Shown here piece by piece: positions 1 through 5,374 of a DNA stretch of 5,374 bases. The notes beneath the pieces were generated by a model. That model made no database searches and was not told the origin of the DNA. It worked only from the letters and a program-made list of their open reading frames with translations. Every line of letters starts with the position of its first letter. Position 1 is the first letter of the stretch. Source of the stretch: Leptospira ellisii (GTDB lineage Bacteria; Spirochaetota; Leptospiria; Leptospirales; Leptospiraceae); the NCBI RefSeq assembly GCF_002811955.1, contig NZ_NPEF01000247.1, forward strand, positions 1 to 5,374, read 5' to 3'. The translations under genes were made by a program, and so were the position numbers.

Positions 1-314
1 ATCTGGGTCCGATTATGGGAGCCGTTCCTCCCCTGTTTTTCGCGCTCGTGATCGGAGGCAACGCGGCCACGGATCTGATGACCTCCATTTTGATCGTGGT
101 TCTGATCGCCCAGATCATAGACAACTTCCTCATTCAACCCATCGTCATTTCGGGATCCGTGTCGCTGCATCCGATCGTTGTGGTGGGAGCGGTCACCGTC
201 GGAGGGGCGGCTCTCGGATTGGTGGGGATGTTGATCGCCGTCCCTATGGCGGCGATCCTAAAAGTGACGATCCAGACGTTATACAGCTCCATGAAGGATC
301 ACAACCTACTCTGA
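1..314 (+). CDS. AI-2E family transporter (PerM/TqsA-like), C-terminal part
   Basis: This is the last 103 codons of an inner-membrane protein; the 5' end lies outside the window, and the first full codon is at position 3. The visible part is almost wholly hydrophobic and matches the conserved C-terminal half of the AI-2E transporter family (formerly UPF0118). It has the GPIMGAVPP loop near the start, the Q-x-x-DNFLIQP segment, then SLHPIVVV, a glycine-rich GGAALGLVGM turn and the IAVPMAAILKV helix, ending in a short polar tail. Full-length members are about 350 residues with around eight membrane segments, so roughly 30% is visible. Some members export autoinducer-2 and others act in Na+/H+ exchange or solute export; the substrate cannot be told from this fragment. 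The next gene is convergent, so this is the last gene of its transcription unit. The family call is secure; the function is not. Confidence 0.9.
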   Translation, partial: LGPIMGAVPPLFFALVIGGNAATDLMTSILIVVLIAQIIDNFLIQPIVISGSVSLHPIVVVGAVTVGGAALGLVGMLIAVPMAAILKVTIQTLYSSMKDHNLL

Positions 315-354
315 AGCGCAGCGCTCGGCAGGATCCGCAGCCTTAATTCATTCA

Positions 355-385
355 AATATTATGATATATTTATATTCATAATATT
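355..385. repeat. AT-rich perfect inverted repeat in convergent gap
   Basis: Positions 355-364 (AATATTATGA) and 376-385 (TCATAATATT) are exact reverse complements separated by 11 AT-only bases. The element lies in an AT-rich island (about 343-412) inside the 198-bp gap between the transporter and the YcxB-like gene, which converge here. No gene is visible in the gap. The repeat could form a weak AT-only hairpin that ends transcription from either side, or it could be a binding site. There is no G+C-rich stem with a T-run, so it is not a textbook terminator. The flanks (315-345 and 420-512) are much richer in G+C. Confidence 0.5.
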
Positions 386-512
386 CAATTTAAAGAATTA
401 TAATTTTCTAAACTACTACCCGTGCGCGAAACGAATCCTCTGGTAGCGCCGCGCAGGGCCCGAATCAAGACGGCGCAAATCCGGACTGCCGATTCTCGAA
501 CATACCTCAAAA

Positions 513-1043
513 TCATCCCGAACGACGGGAGGAAAACTCCCGGATTTTACCGATAAACCTATCCTTCTCGGCATCCTGAAAAACGTTTAGTGGAATGGGA
601 ATCGCGGAAAGTGAGGTCACGTACAAAAACAGATATCCGTCCCCTTCCTCCACTCGATCGATCGCCTTCAAAGAATGTCTAAAAACGCCGGATTCGTTCT
701 CCACGACCAAGGTATCTCCGGACAATTCCAAGTTCTGGATTCCGATCATTCCGTTGTTTCTGCCTTCGCGAAGAAGGCTCTTTACGTTGTTCTTCAGTCT
801 CCAAAAATACAACTTATCCGAAAAAAGGAACCAAAGAACCCCGAATAAAAACAGGGGAGAATTCCACAAAAAGGAAGTCGCGTCGAGACGTTCCCTGTTG
901 AGAAATAAGAAGACCGCGACGACCCAGATCGGAATCAAAAACCTCAGAAGGACCCTCCGTTTCGTCGTGAATTTCGAATTTCTGAAATGATAGACGTTGA
1001 AGTTTACGATATCCTGCTCGTTCAGTGTGAAGGTGAGTTTCAT
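513..1043 (-). CDS. YcxB-like two-helix membrane protein
   Basis: A 176-residue protein begins at an ATG, and no strong ribosome-binding site precedes it (GGGAA lies about 8 bases upstream). The N-terminal stretch (MKLTFTLNEQDIVNFNVYHF) and a basic patch near residues 24-34 lead into two predicted membrane helices at about 34-49 and 58-76. A soluble C-terminal domain of about 95 residues follows. This arrangement, the F-x-L-N-x-x-D start and the GYLFLYV...AIPIPLNVF segment near residues 136-155 fit the YcxB-like family (PF14317). Members are small membrane proteins of unknown role, with a C-terminal domain that somewhat resembles bacterial PH-like domains. The gene lies 105 bp downstream of the nitrilase-like gene on the same strand, so it is either the last gene of that operon or has its own weak promoter. 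The family call rests on motif memory and topology; no function can be assigned. Confidence 0.72.
   Translation of the reverse strand: MKLTFTLNEQDIVNFNVYHFRNSKFTTKRRVLLRFLIPIWVVAVFLFLNRERLDATSFLWNSPLFLFGVLWFLFSDKLYFWRLKNNVKSLLREGRNNGMIGIQNLELSGDTLVVENESGVFRHSLKAIDRVEEGDGYLFLYVTSLSAIPIPLNVFQDAEKDRFIGKIREFSSRRSG
516..542 (-). other. Two overlapping small hairpins at the 3' end of the YcxB-like gene
   Basis: Read on the minus strand, CGGGAG, a 5-base loop and CTCCCG (542-526) can form a 6-bp hairpin. The second arm overlaps TCCCG, which can instead pair with CGGGA after a 5-base loop (530-516), next to the stop codon. The two folds share a strand and exclude each other. The downstream hairpin is followed by TGATTTTGAG, a short T-run, so it might act as a weak intrinsic terminator. 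The stems are short and lie inside coding sequence, so chance is a real possibility. Confidence 0.25.
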
Positions 1044-1148
1044 AAAAGTTATTCCCGTTTTTTACGCGCGTTATCCGATTTAGAACATTCGACGAACACG
1101 GATTTTGCGGGGACGGGAACGTTCAAACGGAAAAAGGGGGATTTCGGT

Positions 1149-1868
1149 TCAAAAGAGACCGTTTACGCCGTTTACCGTGACCGTTTTCAATACCTCTTTT
1201 TGTTTTTCGGCTTCCGCGACCTTCCAATTCACCCCGGAGGCCGTGGACAAAAGGCTCCTTCCGATTCCGGATTCCCCCAACACGGAACCGAAACCTCCGG
1301 CCCTAGCTATGAAAATTCCGTATTGGGCGGACAGTTTCGCATAACGTTCCAGGTCCTGCGCGTGTGTGGATTCCTTTTCCCGAGTGAAATCGCAATGGAA
1401 CAAAAGGTTTACGTTCTGGGACTTCAACTCCTCGAAACGTTTTGAATCTCCGATCTCCTTTCCGGCGGCGATCCCGAAACGAAGACCTCCCATGATGAAG
1501 ATGCGTTCTCCGTCGCCTGGAACGACGCCGTTTTCGGACGGAGCCGGATTCTGTTTATCGTACCAGTCCGCGACGACGATCCCCTGTATGATCGGAATCG
1601 AAATCCTCGGCATTCCCGCGTCGTCCTTTCGGAAAATCGAACCTCCGATGATTACACCTTTATAATATTCCGATATTTGAAGCAGTTCGTCGACGTAGAG
1701 TTTGGATTTGTCGGTCGCCTGTTCCGCGTTCGCTTCTGATTCGTAGAAGGGGAAATATTCGGGCAATAGGAGAAAGTCGGATTTCTCCTTGTTGAGTTTT
1801 CCCTTTAAATCTTCTCCGATCGGCCGGTTTAAATTCTTCTGAAATAGGGTTACTTTAACGGAAGCCAA
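1149..1868 (-). CDS. Nitrilase-superfamily (carbon-nitrogen hydrolase-like) protein lacking the catalytic cysteine
   Basis: This 239-residue protein has the layout of the carbon-nitrogen hydrolase family: a short first strand with VKVTLFQ, LLLPEYF with the catalytic-position Glu37, YDKQNP with the catalytic-position Lys105, and SENGVVPGD with the second conserved Glu112. The block that should hold the nucleophile, normally G-x-x-x-C-x-D/E, reads FGIAAGKE at residues 131-138. Gly136 sits where the Cys is expected, and the codon is GGA (1461-1463). The only cysteine is Cys159 in FHCDF, at the end of the following strand. In active members Glu-Lys-Cys hydrolyse amides or nitriles through a Cys thioester, so this one is probably not a normal amidase; it may be a pseudoenzyme or binding protein. 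The length is a little short for the family (usually 250-300), with a compact C-terminus. The start is TTG, the only standard start codon after the in-frame stop, and it fits the family's N-terminus. It follows the upstream gene by 15 bp, which suggests co-transcription. Confidence 0.8.
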   Translation of the reverse strand: MASVKVTLFQKNLNRPIGEDLKGKLNKEKSDFLLLPEYFPFYESEANAEQATDKSKLYVDELLQISEYYKGVIIGGSIFRKDDAGMPRISIPIIQGIVVADWYDKQNPAPSENGVVPGDGERIFIMGGLRFGIAAGKEIGDSKRFEELKSQNVNLLFHCDFTREKESTHAQDLERYAKLSAQYGIFIARAGGFGSVLGESGIGRSLLSTASGVNWKVAEAEKQKEVLKTVTVNGVNGLF

Positions 1869-1875
1869 GGATATG

Positions 1876-1885
1876 TTCCGCCCTC
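1876..1885 (-). promoter_or_regulatory. Ribosome-binding site deciding the TTG start of the nitrilase-like gene
   Basis: On the minus strand, GAGGGCGGAA overlaps the stop codon of the preceding gene, and its GGAA ends 7 bases before the TTG at 1868-1866. An in-frame TGA at 1886-1884 leaves no ATG or GTG further upstream, and the next internal Met is residue 86. The purine-rich stretch therefore supports TTG as the true start and links translation of the two genes. Confidence 0.55.
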
Positions 1886-3020
1886 AGTCGCCGAGAATGG
1901 ACGGATCCACTCCGAGGGAATCCGCGTCCAGATTCTCGTTCGTTTCCGCGGACGCTCCGCCGCCTGCGGGAAGTCCCAGATCGGATTCGCCCGCGGGCTG
2001 TTCGGTTTTGATCCCGAATTCCTTTTCCATTTCCTCCGGAGAAAGTTCCGTGACTCCTCCGAAAAGATCTCCGCTCTCCAATCTTCCGGCGAACGCGATC
2101 GCATAACAATACGCTTCCATGATACATTGTTTGATCGGTTTTTTGTTCAGCCTGCGTTTGGCTTCCATTAGATCGAAGGTCATCAACTCGTCCATGTTGG
2201 TGACCACTTCCTTTTTGGTCTTCATGTCCGCGATGAGTTTTTCCAGGATCTCCGAGGTCTTTTCCACGAATTCCTTCACGGTGACCCGCACGTTTCTGGA
2301 TTGTTGGCTCCGTTTGGTTTCGAGCGCGCTCGTTTTTTTGGAGGCCTCTATATAATTGGCTCCGGGATTTTTAAGATGACTCTTGAGTTCCTTATAATAT
2401 TGATCGTAGATTCGGAACTGCTCGATCGAGGCCCTCGTCGTTTCGTAAAGATCGATCATCTTTTCCCGATAATCGACCTTGGCTCCGTTGACGATCGTAG
2501 GTTTGATCTCGATCTTTTTGGTGGTCATGACGAAGGAATATTCCGTGTCGAATTCGCGGAAAAACAACCAGGTCAAAAACGCCTTATCCGCGGCGGGAAC
2601 AAGATCGTATTCCCCTCTCGGATCGTGTTTTTTCCGAAGTTGATCCAAGGGAAGCATACGCATCAGTTTAAGACCGTATTTTAATTCCTTGCTCAGGGAT
2701 TCCTCCGGATTGGTTTCCTCCTTTTTTTCCTCTTCCTGAACGTCCTCCTCCGGGGCCGCGCCTCCGGAGATTTCGTCCAATTCCTCGCCTTGTTGTCTAT
2801 GACCCGGTTTTTCCTCGGGAATGATTCCGAGAACGGATTCCATCGTATTGCTGAGCAGAGGGATGTTCTTGTTCTCGTTCCGCAGAACGGTCAGATAGAG
2901 TTTGTCGAAAAGCGTTCCGAATAGATAATCGAATTCCTGTAGGGCGCGTTTCTTTTTGGTGTTGTAGATGCTGGAAGGTTTCCCCTCCAGTTTTTCGAGC
3001 ACGGCGTATCCCAAGGTCAC
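1884..3020 (-). CDS. Conserved-looking protein of unknown function with acidic low-complexity segment; start uncertain
   Basis: I do not recognise this protein. From the GTG at 3020 it has 378 residues. Residues 1-65 look helical and folded. About 68-110 is a Glu-rich, probably disordered stretch with Pro and Gly (for example VQEEEKKEETNPEE). Residues 110-330 are a charged, mostly helical region with aromatic patches (FLTWLFFREFDTEYSF near 148-163; FRIYDQYYKELKSHL near 202-216) and a Lys/Glu-rich heptad-like stretch at about 236-295 that could form a coiled coil. The C-terminal 45 residues are acidic and rich in Gly and Ala, again probably disordered. There is no signal peptide or membrane helix, so a cytoplasmic location is likely. 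The same frame stays open and protein-like for about 24-35 codons upstream of the GTG (to about 3093) but holds no ATG, GTG or TTG, so the true N-terminus is unsettled. It lies 71 bp after the 219-aa gene and 15 bp before the nitrilase-like gene, so it probably shares their transcript. Confidence 0.75.
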   Translation of the reverse strand: MTLGYAVLEKLEGKPSSIYNTKKKRALQEFDYLFGTLFDKLYLTVLRNENKNIPLLSNTMESVLGIIPEEKPGHRQQGEELDEISGGAAPEEDVQEEEKKEETNPEESLSKELKYGLKLMRMLPLDQLRKKHDPRGEYDLVPAADKAFLTWLFFREFDTEYSFVMTTKKIEIKPTIVNGAKVDYREKMIDLYETTRASIEQFRIYDQYYKELKSHLKNPGANYIEASKKTSALETKRSQQSRNVRVTVKEFVEKTSEILEKLIADMKTKKEVVTNMDELMTFDLMEAKRRLNKKPIKQCIMEAYCYAIAFAGRLESGDLFGGVTELSPEEMEKEFGIKTEQPAGESDLGLPAGGGASAETNENLDADSLGVDPSILGD

Positions 3021-3091
3021 GGCCTTGACGTAACTTCCCTGAAACGGATAAACATAATATAATTTTCTAAAGATGGAATATAGAGGAGCTC

Positions 3092-3751
3092 TTATTCTGG
3101 AATTCCGACGGGAAGATCGGGGGCCGCGTTATGCGGCTCTAGTATCTGATTGATTTCCCCGTTGTCGTAGAGTTTGTGCATTCTTCCCAGAAGCTCGATG
3201 TAGATCGGATTTTGCGCGTCCAATTCCTTGGCGATTTTGGCGGCGTATCCCGGATTTCCGAGTATGTCGTTACCGACGAAATTCAACTCCAAAAGGGCCT
3301 TTTTGCCGGAAAGATTGAATTCGGAGAGGAAGGAAGGTAGTAACTCCGGGGATGAAAACCCCGTTACGCGGCCTAACCAGCATTTGACGCGGACGGACAG
3401 ACGATTGATGAGATTTCCCATCTCGTCTTCGAGAGCCTTACGATCCCGGGCTCCGGCCCCCCTGGATACGGAACCTCCGCCTTTGTTTCCCGAACCTCCG
3501 GAGGAACGTCCTCCTCCCGAAGAAACGTTTCCGGAACGCGACGAAGAGGAATCTCTTCCCCCGGCCTGACTTCTTTGTCCTTGACGGATGTTCGGCTGAG
3601 ACGATTTGCGATCGGCGTCCTCTTTTTTCTTATCCTTCTCGCTGACGACTTTGCCACCGGCGGATTGGAATTTATCGAACATTTCTTTCCTGGCTTTATC
3701 ATCCAGGTTGTTCACTCCGATGGAACGTTTCGTTTTATCAAACTCGGCCAT
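3092..3751 (-). CDS. Protein of unknown function with basic Gly/Ser-rich linker and C-terminal folded domain
   Basis: I cannot assign a family to this 219-residue protein. The N-terminal 36 residues contain a charged, probably helical motif (NNLDDKARKEMFDKFQSAGG). Residues about 37-105 are low complexity: first Lys/Asp/Glu-rich, then Ser/Gly/Arg-rich with runs such as SSGGGRSSGGSGNKGGG, clearly a disordered, net basic linker. Residues about 106-205 look folded and helical, with a Cys at 124 and the segments LPSFLSEFNLSGKKALLEL and PIYIELLGRMHKLYDNGEI. The tail is Pro-rich. No signal peptide or membrane segment is seen. The ATG start is well supported: AAGGA lies 7 bases upstream. As the first gene of the minus-strand block, it probably follows a promoter in the 122-bp divergent gap. 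The neighbouring protein has an acidic disordered segment, so a partnership is possible but unproven. Confidence 0.8.
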   Translation of the reverse strand: MAEFDKTKRSIGVNNLDDKARKEMFDKFQSAGGKVVSEKDKKKEDADRKSSQPNIRQGQRSQAGGRDSSSSRSGNVSSGGGRSSGGSGNKGGGSVSRGAGARDRKALEDEMGNLINRLSVRVKCWLGRVTGFSSPELLPSFLSEFNLSGKKALLELNFVGNDILGNPGYAAKIAKELDAQNPIYIELLGRMHKLYDNGEINQILEPHNAAPDLPVGIPE

Positions 3752-3758
3752 AACGTAA

Positions 3759-3763
3759 TCCTT
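3759..3763 (-). promoter_or_regulatory. Ribosome-binding site for the 219-aa gene
   Basis: AAGGA on the minus strand ends 7 bases before the ATG at 3751-3749. It is a good Shine-Dalgarno match at normal spacing, and the clearest one in the window; it fixes the start of this gene. Confidence 0.7.
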
Positions 3764-3873
3764 ACCAAATCCGCTCTACAGTTCAAATTCGCAGTTCTAG
3801 GAAATAAATCAAGAAAGATACTGGCCGATTTTACTTCTTGACAGACCTTTCTTCCGGGTGTTTTTTCGATCTG

Positions 3874-4238
<365 letters not shown>

Positions 4239-4242
<4 letters not shown>

Positions 4243-4976
4243 AACGTTCATTTCAAATTCTTTCCTTAGTTTTACTTCTTTCCTTGGTTCGATGTTCCTG
4301 GGTTCAGGAACGGGGGATTTTCTTCTGGGCCAAAGCGCACAATCTGGTCTACAACTCGGAGGAAGTGGCGTATTTTAAGATCAGTCCTTCCCGAATCGAT
4401 CAATTCGACGACCTCGTGGCCCCGGGACCGTTCAGTCATCCGATCCTTTCTTCCGAACAGTGGAAGGACCTTTTGGGGAATCTGAAATACGTCAAAAAAT
4501 CCTCCCTCGGTTTTTTTACGGATCACGTGTTCTCGGACGGGGAGCTGGAGATCATAGCGCGGGATCTTCCCTATGTGATCAAGACTCTTCCGAACAACAA
4601 ACTCCTGGTTCTCATCTCCAAATACGACGACGTTCAATCGGTGATCTCCGCGGAGGAGCTTACCACCGCTTTGATTTGGGGCGAAAAAAATCGGGTGAAC
4701 GTGGTTTTCGGAAAAATCAAACGGGAAATCATCAACAAGGAAGTCGGTTTGGACTTTTCCCTTTGGACCGACATCAAACCCATCTATCTGACGAACATTT
4801 CGGACGGAACGGAAATCTCGGATACGGGAACGGTTCAGTTTCAGATGGTTCACAATATTCCGAACCGAAAGTGGATCGTGTTTAACACCGATCAGATGGA
4901 CCAGTACAAATTCAAACCGCGCAAGCGGAACGAAATCCGCAGACTGACCGACGAAAACGATCGTCCGGGCGGTTAA
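4239..4976 (+). CDS. Putative lipoprotein of unknown function, coupled to the STAS gene
   Basis: This 245-residue protein starts with MKRSF, a hydrophobic run (ILSLVLLLSLV) and then RCS, giving a likely signal-peptidase II site with lipidated Cys19. The lipobox L-V-R-C has Arg at -1, where Gly, Ala or Ser is usual; spirochaete lipoboxes are looser, but this is still atypical. The mature part (about 226 residues) is soluble and mixed alpha/beta in appearance, with repeated beta-like stretches (NKLLVLISKYDDV, NRVNVVFGKI, IKPIYLTNI, RKWIVFNTD) and a strongly charged tail (KFKPRKRNEIRRLTDENDR). I recognise no domain. The ATG overlaps the STAS stop (ATGA), and no proper ribosome-binding site lies close upstream, so translation is probably coupled to the STAS gene. 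A shared role in envelope stress or surface signalling is possible but is only inferred from the gene order. Confidence 0.82.
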
Positions 4977-5168
4977 AGCAGGACGAAGAAGGAGAGACTC
5001 GGAAGTTTCTTCTTCTCATCGATCGTTTCTTTTCAACACTTTGACTCTCTACGCGCACGAATACCGGCCGGGACTATGTTTGAATGCTCCGTTTAGTATT
5101 CGAAATCAAAACCTTGATCTCGAAAATCGTATAGCAATTTTTTCTCGAATACCGATAAAGTACGCGAT

Positions 5169-5374
5169 ATGGAATTGAAATTGTCCGAATTGAAACGGAT
5201 AACAAACGCAGAAAAATTTTTTTCTGCAGCCTTAATCGATCTTTCTTTTCTCGAAAAATCTTTAAAAATAGACAACACGTTTCGAGGGGAATTCACAGTG
5301 GATATCCCTTTGATCGAAAAAGATGAATGTCTAACTGAAAGTATATTATCACCCGATCACATTCACTTCATACT
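5169..5374 (+). CDS. N-terminal part of an unrecognised protein, running off the right edge
   Basis: From the ATG at 5169 the frame stays open for 68 codons to the end of the window. The translation (starting MELKLSELKRITNAEKFFSA) looks like a real cytoplasmic protein: an amphipathic, charged N-terminal helix, then beta-like stretches such as FRGEFTVDIPLIEKD, with no signal peptide or membrane helix. The frame is open back to a stop at 5115-5117, but no other standard start codon lies between, which supports this ATG; its ribosome-binding site is poor. The opposite strand also has an open frame here (5093-5296), rich in Phe and Ser and less protein-like, which I take as a shadow. Base composition is clearly more AT-rich than in the genes to the left. 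No function can be given. Confidence 0.6.
   Translation, partial: MELKLSELKRITNAEKFFSAALIDLSFLEKSLKIDNTFRGEFTVDIPLIEKDECLTESILSPDHIHFI

Noticed and set aside
315..325. AGCGCAGCGCT just after the transporter stop as a terminator hairpin
   Set aside because: The palindrome leaves a one-base loop, too small to fold, and no T-run follows.
595..1445. Plus-strand open frames at 595-990 and 987-1445
   Set aside because: They lie opposite the YcxB-like and nitrilase-like genes, and their translations are Ser/Arg/Phe-rich without family motifs. The minus-strand products show clear family motifs.
1850..2127. Minus-strand open frames overlapping the end of the 378-aa gene
   Set aside because: Their translations are Arg/Ser-rich and low in complexity, typical of shadows in another frame of a G+C-rich gene.
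3092..3131. Programmed -1 frameshift joining the 219-aa and 378-aa genes
   Set aside because: The frames are offset by -1 and overlap briefly, but no slippery heptamer or following stem is visible at the stop; separate initiation is simpler.
4987..5013. GA-rich and CT-rich arms after the lipoprotein gene as a terminator
   Set aside because: AGAAGGAG and TTTCTTCT can pair over 8 bases only with two G-T pairs and an 11-base loop, and no T-run follows.
5093..5296. Minus-strand 67-codon open frame
   Set aside because: It is antisense to the plus-strand frame at 5169-5374, which is open to the edge and more protein-like. I cannot fully exclude it without the adjoining sequence.

Overview
The window looks like chromosomal DNA from a spirochaete, most likely Leptospira. 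The evidence is the overall gene style, a short lipoprotein signal with a relaxed spirochaete-type lipobox, a stand-alone STAS protein, and several genes with no recognisable family. Coding regions seem richer in G+C than in the AT-rich pathogenic species, so a higher-GC Leptospira or a relative fits best. The assignment is an inference from style, not from a marker gene.

Layout: (1) At the left edge is the 3' end of a plus-strand AI-2E/PerM-type transporter gene (1-314). (2) An AT-rich gap (315-512) between convergent genes carries a perfect 10-bp inverted repeat. (3) Four minus-strand genes run from 3751 down to 513 and may form one operon. In transcription order they are a 219-aa protein with a basic Gly/Ser-rich linker, a protein of at least 378 aa with an acidic low-complexity segment, a 239-aa nitrilase-fold protein that lacks the catalytic cysteine, and a 176-aa YcxB-like membrane protein. 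(4) A 122-bp divergent gap (3752-3873) separates this block from a plus-strand pair, a STAS-domain anti-sigma-factor antagonist and a lipoprotein, which overlap by four bases (ATGA). (5) A 192-bp gap is followed by an AT-richer plus-strand gene that starts near 5169 and runs off the right edge.

How the genes may work together: the STAS protein and lipoprotein are very probably co-translated. The two unrecognised minus-strand proteins are adjacent and have disordered segments of opposite charge, so they may interact; this is inference. The most notable points are the nitrilase-like protein without its nucleophile, and the unclear start of the gene at 1884-3020, whose protein-like reading frame continues upstream of the only standard start codon. 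I saw no CRISPR array, insertion sequence, tRNA or rRNA, and nothing that amounts to a demonstrably new system.
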